Assembly: GCF_014873705.1 (NCBI RefSeq)
Contig: NZ_JADBDS010000001.1
Location: 186,001-250,000 of the forward strand
Direction: 5' to 3'
Origin: Mycobacterium sp. OAS707
GTDB taxonomy: Bacteria; Actinomycetota; Actinomycetes; Mycobacteriales; Mycobacteriaceae
DNA: 64,000 nt
Shown here: positions 28,915-42,524 of the stretch, piece after piece
Layout: the number at the start of each line of letters is the position of its first letter
How positions within the stretch are numbered: position 1 is the stretch's first letter
The notes under the pieces: generated by a model
The model's database searches: none
What the model saw: the letters and a program-made list of their open reading frames with translations, nothing else
Told to the model about the DNA's origin: nothing
Translations under genes and position numbers: made by a program

Positions 28915-29760
28915 ATGTGGTGCCCCAGTGTTTCCCTTTCGGTTTGGGCCAACGCCTGGCTCGCAGGCGCCGCCGCGCCTGATGATGTCCTCGACGCGTT
29001 ATCGCAATGGGCGTCAAGGCATTCCGTAACCGCGTACGACTCGGTGGCGGCAGGCCGCACGGGGTTGCCGTGGCCCGACTTAGACGACGCGGGCGCAGTG
29101 TCGCTGCTGCAGACCGTGCGCACAGCCGCAGGAACGGGACTCCGCGCACCCGCCATCGGCGTGGTGCTGCCGGTGCCTGGCGATGTGCGCGGACTCCCTG
29201 CAGGTACCCAATTTCAGCGCGACGCGGTGACCGCAGGCGAAGCCGTCATCATCGGCCGTGATGCATCAACCGCGGTAGGTCTTGTCCCTGAATTCGAGTA
29301 CGACGAATTGGAAGACGAGTCCGATTTCGAGCCGGAGCCGACCGCATTGTCGTGGACGGTGTATTCGGTGCCGACGCAGGCCTCTGCCGAATTCGTCGAC
29401 CTCGGTGAGGCGGAATACGCATTGCGCGCTGCGGTCCGGTCGGCCGCAGATGCATTGGGCGCCATCCGCGCCGCGGGCACCGACGTGGCCGACCCGCGCG
29501 GACTCGTCGAGCAAGTACTCGAAGGCAGCAGGGGCCATCGGGTGCCCGATCACGCGCCCACGCGCGCGGTGCGCGTGCTCGAAAACGCCGCTCACATCGA
29601 CGCGATCGTGACCGTCAGCTCCGGGCTGATCCCGATCGGATTGCAGACGTCATCGGAAGTCCAGATCGCCAGCGAAGCGCTGCGACCGCTGTCCTCGGTG
29701 GTGCGATCGGCTCGGATCGCGGCGATCAGCGCGATTCTGCACTCGGCGTGGAGCGGCTAA
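28915..29760 (+). CDS. Conserved mycobacterial hypothetical protein (Rv1486c-like)
   Basis: This 281-residue soluble protein is recognised only by position, between nfeD and hemH, where M. tuberculosis has Rv1486c. It shows no signal peptide or membrane helix. An acidic segment ([13 protein letters not shown]) sits near residue 135, and the second half has alternating helices rich in Ala and Val. The Trp and Cys in [18 protein letters not shown] are notable. TACACT lies nine bases before the ATG. The 3' end overlaps the hemH 3' end by 35 bp in convergent orientation. The function is unknown. Confidence 0.78.
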   Translation: MWCPSVSLSVWANAWLAGAAAPDDVLDALSQWASRHSVTAYDSVAAGRTGLPWPDLDDAGAVSLLQTVRTAAGTGLRAPAIGVVLPVPGDVRGLPAGTQFQRDAVTAGEAVIIGRDASTAVGLVPEFEYDELEDESDFEPEPTALSWTVYSVPTQASAEFVDLGEAEYALRAAVRSAADALGAIRAAGTDVADPRGLVEQVLEGSRGHRVPDHAPTRAVRVLENAAHIDAIVTVSSGLIPIGLQTSSEVQIASEALRPLSSVVRSARIAAISAILHSAWSG

Positions 29761-30748
29761 CGCAGTTCGGCGTGCAGACCTCCCCGTTCACCGAAAACCC
29801 TTGCAGCGCAGGTGCATCGGGACCGGGCACCCTGGCGGGCTCGCGGCCGTCGCGCAACTCGTCGAGTAGATCGGCGACCAGTCTCGCGAATCGCGGATCG
29901 GCGTTCGGCGTCGCCGCCCGTGCGAATGCGATGCCGAGATCCTGGGCGTGGCCGCGTAGCTCGTTGTCCAGGTCCCACACCACCTCGATGTGATCGGCGA
30001 CGAAACCGATCGGACAGACGATCACGGCCTTGGTGCCGCCCTTGGCAAGTGCCGTCAAATGATCGGCGATATCGGGCTCGAGCCACGGCACCTGCGGCGG
30101 CCCGGAGCGCGACTGCCAGACTTGGTCGTAGTCGGCGTAGCCGGCCGCAGTGGCGACCAAGCGCGACGCATAGGCCACCTGACGGCTGTAAAGATCTGCA
30201 CCACAACGGTTTCGGGCCGCAAGCGGAATCGAATGCGCGGTGAACACCAGGCGCGCGTCCCCGGAAACGGTCTGTGCGGCAGCGCCGATGGCCTCAGCGA
30301 ACATCTCGACAAACAAGGGGTGGTCGAAGTACTGGCGCAGCTTCACCAGTTCGGGCGCTCCCTCGCCGGCTGCACCCCTGGCCCTGGCGATGTCCTCCAC
30401 GTACTGCGTGCAGCTGGAGTAGCCGCCCCATGCCGAAGTGGCGAACACCGCGGCCCGACGAATCCCGTTGTCGCGCATGGTCGCGACAGTGTCCTCGACG
30501 TAGGGTTCCCAGTTGCGGTTGCCGAAGTAGACGGGTAGGTCGATTTCGGCCTCGAGCGCGCTGATCAACTCGCGGTTGATGCCGTTGATCGGCGACACGC
30601 CGCCGAAGTGCAGGTAGTGCTCGGCGACTGAGGCGAGCCGTTCGCGCGGGATACCGCGGCCGCGAGTGACGTTCTCCAGGAACGGCATCACATGTTCGGG
30701 CGCCTCCGGTCCGCCGAACGACAGGAGCAGAAGCGCGTCAAAATTCAT
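29726..30748 (-). CDS. hemH: Ferrochelatase
   Basis: This 340-residue enzyme inserts iron into porphyrin in the actinobacterial coproporphyrin-dependent haem pathway. It opens [38 protein letters not shown]. The metal-site His is in [12 protein letters not shown], and [19 protein letters not shown] carries the second conserved His/Glu region. A cysteine-containing C-terminal tail ([11 protein letters not shown]) could be part of the [2Fe-2S] cluster known in mycobacterial ferrochelatase. The gene starts one base after the inhA stop, so fabG1-inhA-hemH is one transcript, as in M. tuberculosis (hemZ, Rv1485). Confidence 0.95.
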   Translation of the reverse strand: MNFDALLLLSFGGPEAPEHVMPFLENVTRGRGIPRERLASVAEHYLHFGGVSPINGINRELISALEAEIDLPVYFGNRNWEPYVEDTVATMRDNGIRRAAVFATSAWGGYSSCTQYVEDIARARGAAGEGAPELVKLRQYFDHPLFVEMFAEAIGAAAQTVSGDARLVFTAHSIPLAARNRCGADLYSRQVAYASRLVATAAGYADYDQVWQSRSGPPQVPWLEPDIADHLTALAKGGTKAVIVCPIGFVADHIEVVWDLDNELRGHAQDLGIAFARAATPNADPRFARLVADLLDELRDGREPARVPGPDAPALQGFSVNGEVCTPNCVSRSTPSAESR

Positions 30749-32324
<1,576 letters not shown>

Positions 32325-32374
32325 TTAAGAAATCGCCTTACGGCGGGCAGGAGCGCAGCGACATGGGGATATGA

Positions 32375-33382
32375 CTAGTTGGGTAGGCGCCGGTTGATGA
32401 ACAACGCGCCCAGCGCCGCCAGCGCCAGCACCAACGCGCCGAGTCGCAGCCAGCCCGCGCTCGCGTCGCCCTTGCGGGTTTCGTAGCCGATCTGCTCCTG
32501 GAGGTTCGTGAAGACTTCCTTGAGCTGCTCGACATCGGACGCGGTGTAGGACTGTCCATTGGACAGCTGGGCGATCTTCTTCAGCATCTCGTCGTCGACG
32601 GGTACCGGCGTCCGCTGGCCGTTCATCTCGACGAAGCCGTACTGGGTGCCGAAGGCCACCGTGGAGATCGGCACGCCCTGATCCTTGGCGGCCCGCGCCG
32701 CCGTGTAGGCGCCCTTGGGGTTGTCGGGGTTGGACGGCACCGTCTCCTTGCCGTCGGACATCAACACGATGCGGGCAGGCGGTGGGGTGTCGCCGCCGCC
32801 GATCACCGCACCGACGGTGGAGATGGCCTGCAGCGCCGTGAAGATGGCCTCACCGGTCGCGGTGCGGTCGGCCACCTGCAGCTTGTCGATCGCATTCTTG
32901 GACGCATCACGATTGGTGGTCGGCGACACCAACACGGTCGCGGTGCCCGCATAGGCGATCAGCCCGAGGTTGATGCCGGGAGTCATCTGATCGACGAACT
33001 GCTTGGCCGCCTCCTGCGTGGCCGCCAGCCGGTTCGGTGACACGTCGGTGGCCTTCATGGATTGCGACACATCGACGACGAGCATCACCACCGCACGGTT
33101 GCGCGGAATCTTGACATCGTGCGTCGGCCCAGCCATCGCGATGGTGAACAGCACGAGCGACAACACCAACAGGATCGTCGGCACATGCCGCCAACGCGGC
33201 GGTCGCTTGGGCGCAACGCTTTCCAGTAGTTCCGTGTTGGCAAAGCGCTGCATTCTCTTGCGGCGCGCCGCCTGCATGGCGAGATACAGTCCGACCAGCC
33301 CGAGCACCGCAATGAGGAACAGGAAGAACCACGGGTGGTCGAAACCCGTCAGCGTCATCGGTCCGAGCAACGGTAAAGTCAT
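32375..33382 (-). CDS. VWA-domain membrane protein (Rv1481-like), downstream copy
   Basis: This 335-residue protein has an N-terminal membrane helix ([16 protein letters not shown]), a second helix after [14 protein letters not shown], then a von Willebrand A domain with a MIDAS site. [18 protein letters not shown] provides DxSxS, and a C-terminal helix ([16 protein letters not shown]) follows. Together with MoxR and DUF58 partners it is thought to form a chaperone-like complex in the membrane. It is about 85% identical, by eye, to the copy directly upstream at 33407-34414. M. tuberculosis has one such gene here as I remember it. Confidence 0.9.
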   Translation of the reverse strand: MTLPLLGPMTLTGFDHPWFFLFLIAVLGLVGLYLAMQAARRKRMQRFANTELLESVAPKRPPRWRHVPTILLVLSLVLFTIAMAGPTHDVKIPRNRAVVMLVVDVSQSMKATDVSPNRLAATQEAAKQFVDQMTPGINLGLIAYAGTATVLVSPTTNRDASKNAIDKLQVADRTATGEAIFTALQAISTVGAVIGGGDTPPPARIVLMSDGKETVPSNPDNPKGAYTAARAAKDQGVPISTVAFGTQYGFVEMNGQRTPVPVDDEMLKKIAQLSNGQSYTASDVEQLKEVFTNLQEQIGYETRKGDASAGWLRLGALVLALAALGALFINRRLPN

Positions 33383-33406
33383 GTGCCAGTTGTCATTTCA
33401 GTTGCG

Positions 33407-34414
33407 TCAGTCGGGTAGTCGGCGGTTGATCAGCATCGCAGCCAGCGCCGCCAAAGCCAGCACCAGCGCGCCGAGCCGCAGCCAGCCCGCGCTCGCATCG
33501 CCCTTGCGGGTCTCGTAGCCGATCTGCTCCTGCAGGTTGGTGAAGACTTCCTTGAGCTGCTCCAGGCTCGAGGCGGTGTAGGCCTGACCGCCCGACAACT
33601 CGGCGATCTTCTTCAGCATCTCGTCGTCAACCGGGACCGGCTGGCGCTGATCATTGATTTCGACGTAGCCGTACGGCGTGCCGAATGACACCGTCGAAAT
33701 CGGCACGCCCTGGTCCTTCGAAGTGCGCGCGGCCGTGTAGGCGCCCTTCGGATTGTCCGGGTTCGACGGCACCGTCTCCTTGCCGTCGGACATCAGCACG
33801 ATGCGGGCTGGAGGCGGCTCGTCTCCTCCGCCGATCACCGCGCCGACGGTGGCGATGGCCTGCAGCGCCGTGAAGATGCCTTCGCCGGTCGCCGTGCGGT
33901 CGGCCAACTGCAGTTTGTCGATCGCGTTCTTCGACGCCTCGCGGTTGGTGGTCGGCGACACCAGCACCGTCGCCGTGCCCGCGTACGCGATCAGGCCGAG
34001 GTTGATCCCGGGCGTGAGCTGATCGGCGAACTGTTTGGCCGCCTCTTGCGCGGCGGCCAGCCGGTTCGGCGACACGTCGGTGGCCCGCATCGACTGCGAC
34101 ACGTCGATGACGAGCATCACCACCGCGCGGTTGCGCGGAATGCGGACGTCATGCGTTGGGCCCGCCATGGCGACGGTGAACATCAACAGCGACAACACCA
34201 GCAGGATCGCGGGCAGATGCCGCCAGCGCGAAGGCCGTTTCGGCGCAACGCTTTCCAGCAACTCCATGTTCGCAAAGCGCAGCATCCGCTTGTGCCGGGC
34301 CACCTGCACCAGCACGTAGAGCGCGGCGATCGCGACGACAGCGATGAGGAAGAGAAAAAACCACGCGTGTTCGAAGCCCGACAGCGTCATCGGTCCGAGC
34401 AACGGTAATGTCAT
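33407..34414 (-). CDS. VWA-domain membrane protein (Rv1481-like), upstream copy
   Basis: This paralogue has the same length (335 residues) as the downstream copy and the same order: N-terminal helices, the VWA domain with [18 protein letters not shown], and a C-terminal helix ending LINRRLPD. The two proteins differ mainly in the first membrane segments and in the tail of the VWA domain (ITDQ/QRQPV region). The ATG at 34414 ([13 protein letters not shown]) matches the start of the other copy; the frame is open to 34543. Sequence similarity continues about 20 bp upstream of both starts, so the duplicated unit includes the translation-initiation region. Confidence 0.9.
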   Translation of the reverse strand: MTLPLLGPMTLSGFEHAWFFLFLIAVVAIAALYVLVQVARHKRMLRFANMELLESVAPKRPSRWRHLPAILLVLSLLMFTVAMAGPTHDVRIPRNRAVVMLVIDVSQSMRATDVSPNRLAAAQEAAKQFADQLTPGINLGLIAYAGTATVLVSPTTNREASKNAIDKLQLADRTATGEGIFTALQAIATVGAVIGGGDEPPPARIVLMSDGKETVPSNPDNPKGAYTAARTSKDQGVPISTVSFGTPYGYVEINDQRQPVPVDDEMLKKIAELSGGQAYTASSLEQLKEVFTNLQEQIGYETRKGDASAGWLRLGALVLALAALAAMLINRRLPD

Positions 34415-34437
34415 ATGCCAGTTGTCATTTCGTCGGA

Positions 34438-35385
34438 TTACGTCCGGCCGGCGAGTGCTCCACGGCGGCGGTTGGCGACAAATCGGACGACGTCGGCGAT
34501 CCAGTCCCGGTCGGTGCGCAGCGAGAGCAACGGTGCGTCGCAACGCCGTAGCGTGCGCGCCACCTCGGCACGATGGGCGGCCGCGGCTTTCTCGAAGTCG
34601 TCGCGCAATTGCGCGTCGATAGTGAACTCCCGGGTCACCCCGCTTTCAGCGTCCTGCAGGATGACGTCGCCCACGTCAGGAAGTTCCACATCCCGGGGGT
34701 CGAGGATCTCGATGCCGAGCACCTCGTGTCGGCCCGCTATCGCCCGCAGCGGACGCATCCAGTTGATCGGCCCGAGGAAATCGCTGATGATCACCGCCAT
34801 GCCGCGGCGCCGTTCCGGACGCCGCAGCGCGTCGATGGCGGCGGCCAGCTCGCCGCGTACCCCCGTCGGTGCCTTCGGCATTGTCGCGATGGTGCGCAAC
34901 AGTTCCTGCTCGTGCATGCGGCCCGACAGTGCCGGAACGCGCCGCACCGAGTCGCCGTTGGCGATGATCGCACCGATCCGGTTACCGCCGCCGCTGTTGA
35001 GGAACGTGATCGCAGCCGCGGCCGCGACCGCCAGATCGCGCTTTTCGCAACCGGTGGTGCCGAAGTCCAGGCTGGCCGACATGTCGACCACCAACCACGT
35101 CTCGAGCTCACGGTCGGCGATCATCTGACGCACATGCGGGTGAGTGGTGCGCGCGGTGACCGACCAGTCCATCCTGCGTACGTCGTCGCCGGGCTGGTAG
35201 AGCCGCGACTCCCCCGGCTCGGACCCCGGCCCCGGCAGCAGCCCGAGGTGGTCGCCGTGCAGCACGCCGTCGAGCTTGCGGCGCACGGTCAGTTCCAGCT
35301 TGCGCAGTGCCGCCGTCAGCGCTGGGTCACGAATCTCCCCGCGCTTGAGCGACGGCAGGTCGACCCCTCGTCTGGAAGTAGTCAC
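34438..35385 (-). CDS. DUF58 domain protein (MoxR partner)
   Basis: This 315-residue DUF58 protein (Rv1480-like) has the characteristic [62 protein letters not shown]. The last part is a degenerate VWA-like DxSxS. DUF58 proteins sit between MoxR ATPases and VWA proteins in a conserved operon. The start overlaps the moxR1 stop by ATGA, which implies tight translational coupling. No membrane segment is visible. Confidence 0.92.
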   Translation of the reverse strand: MTTSRRGVDLPSLKRGEIRDPALTAALRKLELTVRRKLDGVLHGDHLGLLPGPGSEPGESRLYQPGDDVRRMDWSVTARTTHPHVRQMIADRELETWLVVDMSASLDFGTTGCEKRDLAVAAAAAITFLNSGGGNRIGAIIANGDSVRRVPALSGRMHEQELLRTIATMPKAPTGVRGELAAAIDALRRPERRRGMAVIISDFLGPINWMRPLRAIAGRHEVLGIEILDPRDVELPDVGDVILQDAESGVTREFTIDAQLRDDFEKAAAAHRAEVARTLRRCDAPLLSLRTDRDWIADVVRFVANRRRGALAGRT

Positions 35386-36530
35386 CGATTACCGGCGGCA
35401 GCCGCTGCTGCCGGCATGACCGGCTGCACCGAATGACCTTGCTGCGGAATGGCATTCACCTGCGGGAGCGCCACCGTCTGCAGGATCCGGTTGATCACGG
35501 TCTCCGAAGAGATCTCGTCGGCCAGCGCGTCGTAGGTGAGCACGAGCCGGTGCCGCAGCACGTCGGGGATGACCTCGACGACGTCCTGCGGGATCACGTA
35601 GTCGCGGCCACGCACCAGTGCCAGCGCGCGCGAGGCCGCGATGATGCCGAGGGACGCACGCGGCGAGGCGCCGTAGGCGATCCACGCCTTGGCGTCGGGC
35701 ATGCCGAACTTCTCGGGGTGCCGGGTCGCGGTGACGATGCGCACCACATAGTCGACGAGCGCGTGGTGCACGAAGTTGTTGGACGCCACGTCCTGCAGGC
35801 GCAGCAGATCACCGGGGGCCAGGATCTGCTTGGGCTCCGGCGGCTTGACGCCCATCCGGTACACGATCTCCCGCTCCTCCTCCGGAGTCGGGTAGTCGAT
35901 GTTGAGCTTGAACAGGAAGCGGTCGCGCTGCGCCTCGGGCAGTTGGTAAACACCTTCCTGCTCGATCGGGTTCTGCGTGGCCATCACCAGGAACGGGGCC
36001 GGCAACGGGAACGTCTTGCCGCCGATCGAGATCTTGCGCTCGGCCATCACCTCGAGCAGCGCCGACTGCACCTTGGCGGGTGCACGGTTGATCTCGTCGG
36101 CGAGCAGGAAGTTGACCACCACCGGACCGAGTTCGATGTCGAACTCCTCTTTGCCCTGGCGATAGATCCGGGTGCCGACGATGTCGGTTGGCACCAGGTC
36201 AGGGGTGAACTGGATGCGGGCGAACGTGCCGCCGACGACCTTCGCGAAGGTCTCGACGGCCAGCGTCTTGGCCACCCCGGGCACGCCTTCGAGCAACACG
36301 TGCCCCTTGGCGAGCAGGCCGACCAGCATCCGCTCGACCAACTGATCCTGGCCGACGATGATCCGCTTGACCTCGAAGATGGCGCGCTCGAGGGTGTGCA
36401 CCTCCTGCTGCAGGCCTCCGTTGTTCGGCGGCGCGGCGTGGGAGGCGGGGTTACCGGGGTTGTAGGCCTGTGTTGGGGCCTGTCCGGAATAACCTCCAGC
36501 GCCCTGCGGCGGCCCACTCGGTGAACTCAT
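35382..36530 (-). CDS. moxR1: MoxR-family AAA+ ATPase
   Basis: This protein of about 382 residues has a proline/glutamine-rich N-terminal tail of about 50 residues and a MoxR AAA+ core. Walker A is LLEGVPGVAKTLAVETFAK, which carries Ala where the family usually has Gly-Lys spacing GxGKT (GVAKT). Walker B is LLADEINRAPAKVQSALLEVM, and sensor 1 is MATQNPIEQEGVYQLPEAQRDRF. The C-terminal lid domain follows. MoxR remodels partner proteins with the DUF58 and VWA subunits encoded downstream. The ATG at 36530 has AAGGA about 7 nt upstream. It is equivalent to Rv1479. Confidence 0.94.
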   Translation of the reverse strand: MSSPSGPPQGAGGYSGQAPTQAYNPGNPASHAAPPNNGGLQQEVHTLERAIFEVKRIIVGQDQLVERMLVGLLAKGHVLLEGVPGVAKTLAVETFAKVVGGTFARIQFTPDLVPTDIVGTRIYRQGKEEFDIELGPVVVNFLLADEINRAPAKVQSALLEVMAERKISIGGKTFPLPAPFLVMATQNPIEQEGVYQLPEAQRDRFLFKLNIDYPTPEEEREIVYRMGVKPPEPKQILAPGDLLRLQDVASNNFVHHALVDYVVRIVTATRHPEKFGMPDAKAWIAYGASPRASLGIIAASRALALVRGRDYVIPQDVVEVIPDVLRHRLVLTYDALADEISSETVINRILQTVALPQVNAIPQQGHSVQPVMPAAAAAAGNR

Positions 36531-36681
36531 CAACGGTCCTTCCAGATCTGTTAAGACGCTGGTCGCAGCGGCGTCGGCCGGAGTTGGCCGCACGCTCGCC
36601 GTCAACTATTCCAGGCAGTCCGGAATCCGTCGACGTTGCCCAGCGAAGTGTCGCCTGGTCGAACGGCATTCACCAGGAGTG

Positions 36682-36708
36682 CTCAGGTTTAACTCAGGCC
36701 ACGCTCAG
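36682..36708. repeat. CTCAG(G) triplet at 11-bp intervals
   Basis: CTCAGG at 36682-36687 and 36693-36698, and CTCAG at 36704-36708, recur exactly every 11 bp. The array straddles the ripB stop codon and lies 150 bp upstream of moxR1. A protein-binding array is possible, but nothing identifies it. Confidence 0.35.
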
Positions 36709-37403
36709 CTTTCGATAATTCTCGCGGCGTACGGCTGCAGACCCCCCTGCCGCACTGGACTGACCGTCACGTGGCCTGCGGCGCTCGACGCTTCCAGCAT
36801 CCGCCCGCCACCCAGGTACAGCGTGACGTGCTGCGTGCCGCCGGGGCCGTAGAACAACAGGTCGCCGCGTTTGGCCTGCGACAGCGGCACCTTGCGGCCG
36901 GTGTTGTATTGGTCGCCGGAGTACTTGGGGATCAGCACGCCGACGCCTGCGAACGCGTAGCGGGTGAATCCGGAACAGTCGTAGCCGATCTTGCCCGCAT
37001 CTTCGTCGACGCCTGCGCTCGGACCGTTCGGCGTGCCACCGCCCCAGGAGTACGGCACACCCATCTGGGAGGCGCCGCGGCGGATCACGTACTCGATCGC
37101 CTGCGGACCACGCACGCGCGCGCCCGGGGAAACCGCTCCTGTGCTTGGCGAGCCGCCGAGGCCGATGCTGGCGAGGAACTGCTGGCCCAGATTCTGTGTC
37201 GTTTGAAGGGCCACCTGCGTCGCCTGAAACGACGCGTTGGCGATCGCGACGGGATCGCCGGGCGCACCGGCGCTGAGGATCTTCGGCAGCGTCGGATCCC
37301 ATTGCCCGTCGTCGGGGGCGGCGATCGCGGGTGCAGCAAGGCCAAGCAGCAGCGCGACGGCGATCAGTAGTCCAATTGTTATGCGGCGCAGAGGATTCAC
37401 CAT
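36705..37403 (-). CDS. ripB: Peptidoglycan endopeptidase RipB (NlpC/P60)
   Basis: This 232-residue secreted D,L-endopeptidase has a signal peptide (MVNPLRRITIGLLIAVALLLGLAAPAIAAPDD) and then a C-terminal NlpC/P60 domain. The catalytic Cys is in GYDCSGFTRYAFAGVGV, the His in GGTQHVTLYLG, and the third polar residue follows shortly after. RipB hydrolyses the D-glutamyl-meso-DAP bond of the stem peptide. It overlaps the ripA stop by 7 bp, as in M. tuberculosis (Rv1477-Rv1478). The downstream moxR1 cluster begins 174 bp on. Confidence 0.95.
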   Translation of the reverse strand: MVNPLRRITIGLLIAVALLLGLAAPAIAAPDDGQWDPTLPKILSAGAPGDPVAIANASFQATQVALQTTQNLGQQFLASIGLGGSPSTGAVSPGARVRGPQAIEYVIRRGASQMGVPYSWGGGTPNGPSAGVDEDAGKIGYDCSGFTRYAFAGVGVLIPKYSGDQYNTGRKVPLSQAKRGDLLFYGPGGTQHVTLYLGGGRMLEASSAAGHVTVSPVRQGGLQPYAARIIES

Positions 37404-38785
37404 TCGATCATTCGAGTCACGTACGGGGTCATGCCGCTGGTGCGCACCGGCGAGATCTTCACCACGGACCCCGTGTACGGAGCCTCGAGCATCTGACCGT
37501 CACCGAGGTACATCGCGACGTGCTGGCTGGCGTTGGGCCCGTAGAAGATCATGTCGCCACGACGCATCTGCGACGACGGGACCTTGCGGCCCGCGTTGTA
37601 CTGCGAGCCCGAGTAGTGGTCGAGCTTGATGCCGACGCCTGCGAACATGTACAGCATCAGCCCCGAACAGTCGAAACCGACTGTGCCGGCACCGGAATCG
37701 ATGCCGCGGCTCGCGCCGGCGGCGTTGCCGCCACCCCACGAGTACGGCGTGCCCCGCACCGCGAGGCCGCGGTTGATCACGTACTCGGTCGCCTGGCGGC
37801 CATACACGCGCGGAATTGCGCCGTTGGTGTAGCCGCTCGGCGTCGGCACCAGGCCGATCTTCTGCAGGAAGCCGCGACCCATCTGCTGGGTCACCTGTGC
37901 CGATGTCGACGCGTAACCGAGGATCGTGTTGATGATCGCGATCGGGTCACCGCTGACGAACGCGCTCGGGATCGCAGGGAGAGTGGGATCCCACAGCGAA
38001 TCCCACTTCTGACCGCCCCCATCGCGTGCCCCCGGCGCCCGATCCCAGTTCGCGTTCGGGTCACCGACGCGCGCCGCAGCGGGCTGGGCCGCAGGCGCAC
38101 CGGTTGCGGGGGCCGACCAGTTGCGCGCGTCCTCGAGCTTGGCCTGCGCCGCGGCCCGTTCGGCGGTCAACTGATCGAGTTGGGACTGCTGGTCCTTGAA
38201 CGTCTGTTGCGCGGTGGTGAGCGCCGAAACAGCGGTCTGCTGACTGGCTTCGGCGTCGACGACGGCCTTGTCGGCGTTCTGCTTCGCCAACCGTGCGGCC
38301 GACTCCTTGTTCACCTGCTCGGTGCGGGCCCGCTGGAGATCGGTGATGATCTGCTGTGAACTCACTGCCAGTGTCTGACCGGCCGCCGCGGTCGACAGGA
38401 TGTCGGCAGGATCGGTGGCCGTCAGATAGGAATCCGAAGGACCGCTGACATATGTTGCGGCAGCGAAGGTGTCGAATCGCTGTTGGGCCGCTGCGATCGC
38501 GGCGTTCGCCTCCGAGACGCGCTGTGCGCTTGCGTCCACTTCCTGTTGTGCGGCCGCGGCATTCTCGCGCGCTGTCTGCACATCGACGATCGCCTTGTTG
38601 ACGCTTTCCTGTTGCGCCTGAATCGAGGCGCCGAGGTCTTGCAGCTTCTGATTGGCGTTCGCCACAGCCGCGACAAGCTCGCCGAGGGTGTCCGAGCTGG
38701 CGGGCTGCCCGACCGCCAGGCCAGGAGTCGCGAGCAGCATGCCGATGGCAAGCATCACCGCGCGGACCCGAGGGTTGCGTCTCAT
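37397..38785 (-). CDS. ripA: Septal peptidoglycan endopeptidase RipA (NlpC/P60)
   Basis: This 462-residue secreted endopeptidase is needed for daughter-cell separation. It has a signal peptide (about residues 1-27), then an N-terminal coiled-coil inhibitory domain rich in Ala, Gln and Lys (about 30-250), then a linker and the NlpC/P60 domain. The catalytic Cys is in GFDCSGLMLYMFAGVGI and the His in ASQHVAMYLGDGQM. The coiled coil keeps the precursor inactive in known mycobacterial RipA. TCACA repeats upstream match the MtrA type. It is equivalent to Rv1477. Confidence 0.96.
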   Translation of the reverse strand: MRRNPRVRAVMLAIGMLLATPGLAVGQPASSDTLGELVAAVANANQKLQDLGASIQAQQESVNKAIVDVQTARENAAAAQQEVDASAQRVSEANAAIAAAQQRFDTFAAATYVSGPSDSYLTATDPADILSTAAAGQTLAVSSQQIITDLQRARTEQVNKESAARLAKQNADKAVVDAEASQQTAVSALTTAQQTFKDQQSQLDQLTAERAAAQAKLEDARNWSAPATGAPAAQPAAARVGDPNANWDRAPGARDGGGQKWDSLWDPTLPAIPSAFVSGDPIAIINTILGYASTSAQVTQQMGRGFLQKIGLVPTPSGYTNGAIPRVYGRQATEYVINRGLAVRGTPYSWGGGNAAGASRGIDSGAGTVGFDCSGLMLYMFAGVGIKLDHYSGSQYNAGRKVPSSQMRRGDMIFYGPNASQHVAMYLGDGQMLEAPYTGSVVKISPVRTSGMTPYVTRMIEW

Positions 38786-38821
38786 CCGACCGTGTCTCCT
38801 ATGGCTCGCACGCTGTGTGCA

Positions 38822-38903
38822 GTCACAACAATCACAACTGCAACATCAGCCACCGATTGCACGGTACGTCACATCTGACGCTAAGGAAACTTTAGTCACA
38901 AAT
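38822..38903. promoter_or_regulatory. MtrA-like GTCACA repeats upstream of ripA
   Basis: Two 9-bp direct repeats lie head to tail: GTCACAACA (38822-38830) and ATCACAACT (38831-38839). Further copies are GTCACATCT (38868-38876) and GTCACAAAT (38895-38903). In mycobacteria the response regulator MtrA binds tandem GTCACA-type 9-mers and ripA is a reported MtrA target. The array lies 37-118 bp upstream of the ripA start. Confidence 0.5.
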
Positions 38904-38918
38904 TACAAGTCTGTAATT
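38901..38918. promoter_or_regulatory. Perfect 7-bp inverted repeat upstream of ripA
   Basis: AATTACA-AGTC-TGTAATT is a perfect 7-bp dyad in AT-rich DNA, overlapping the last GTCACA copy. It may be a separate operator or part of a promoter; its partner is unknown. Confidence 0.35.
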
Positions 38919-38999
38919 GAATGTAGCGTTATCCCGCTGTGACTTTTCTATTTGCAATACGGAAGCAGAAACGCGCCAAATGCGCTGCCAGAGGGGTTT

Positions 39000-39548
39000 T
39001 TACGGCTGTTCGCGGCGCGCTCTGATTTGTAACGCGCGGGTGGCGACGACCGCTGCAATCACCGCCAGCACGAGCACAATGGTGAATGGCGTCCACGGGA
39101 AATGTTGTGTCGTCAACTCGCTGACGAAATTCTTCGAAGACTGCACCGCATCGCCGGTCTTGGCGACGTCCTGACCCGCCTCGAGAGTCACCCGGTCATA
39201 GGTCGGGCTGTAAGTCCCCGCCCACCCGGGGCTGATCACCAAAACGGTGGAACCGGGGTACGCCTTGCCGACCGCGGTGGCGACATCGCGCAGCGGGGTG
39301 TCGATCGGCGGGCTCTGGTCCATCACGACGATCTTGAGATCGATGCCTTTTTGCTTGGCGTCGGCGACCACGCCGGCGAGGCCGGCCTTGTCCTGGCTGG
39401 CCGACGCACTCACGCCATCGTCGCGAACATCGGCGAAGACGAGGTTCATGCAGGCGTCCGGCGGGGTCGCCGGGTCCTGCCCGACCGTCGCGCATACCTG
39501 AGGCGGGATGTACGTCGGCAGAAACGGGAGCACGTGCGGTCCGGTCAC
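39000..39548 (-). CDS. Rv1476-family membrane protein (DUF6676-like)
   Basis: The protein of about 182 residues begins with a short leader and FLPTYIPPQVCATVGQDPATPPDACMN, then an alpha/beta domain (LVFADVRDDGVSASASQDKAGLAGVVADAKQKGIDLKIVVMDQSPPIDTPLRDVATAVGKAYPGSTVLVISPGW) and one C-terminal transmembrane helix (FTIVLVLAVIAAVVATRAL). The C-terminal basic end suggests a cytoplasmic tail with the bulk of the protein outside. It is always near ripA in mycobacteria. I chose GTG 39548, which has TACCGT exactly six bases upstream; the frame is open to 39590. It is divergent from acn. Function is unknown. Confidence 0.8.
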   Translation of the reverse strand: MTGPHVLPFLPTYIPPQVCATVGQDPATPPDACMNLVFADVRDDGVSASASQDKAGLAGVVADAKQKGIDLKIVVMDQSPPIDTPLRDVATAVGKAYPGSTVLVISPGWAGTYSPTYDRVTLEAGQDVAKTGDAVQSSKNFVSELTTQHFPWTPFTIVLVLAVIAAVVATRALQIRARREQP

Positions 39549-39633
39549 ACGGGCACGGTACGCGATGAGTGGGTATGCGGGTGGCAGCACTCACCCACGA
39601 GGACGAGACTAAAAGCACCCCTGGGTTGATTCA

Positions 39634-39656
39634 CAGGACAAGCGTACTGTTAGAAT
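39634..39656 (+). promoter_or_regulatory. AcnR-type operator and extended -10 promoter of acn
   Basis: CAGGAC-AAGC-GTACTG (39634-39649) matches the AcnR site CAGNACnnncGTACTG reported from Corynebacterium and mycobacteria (from memory). One base later lies TAGAAT (39651-39656), with a TGT before it, an extended -10. The operator fills the -35/-10 spacer, so binding would block RNA polymerase. The presumed regulator is encoded directly after acn. Confidence 0.7.
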
Positions 39657-39708
39657 TGTGACCGCCGACGACACAGCCCGTCGCGGCGATATCGAGCCGG
39701 GAGTTGAT

Positions 39709-42516
<2,808 letters not shown>

Positions 42517-42524
42517 GCGCAGAT

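Noticed and set aside
38814..38827. CRP-like TGTG-N6-CACA upstream of ripA
   Set aside because: The consensus TGTGA-N6-TCACA requires two more bases between half-sites, so the spacing is wrong.
39658..39708. GTG start at 39658 for acn
   Set aside because: It lies two bases after the -10 TAGAAT, upstream of the expected transcription start; the GTG at 39709 has a ribosome-binding site and matches the known N-terminus.
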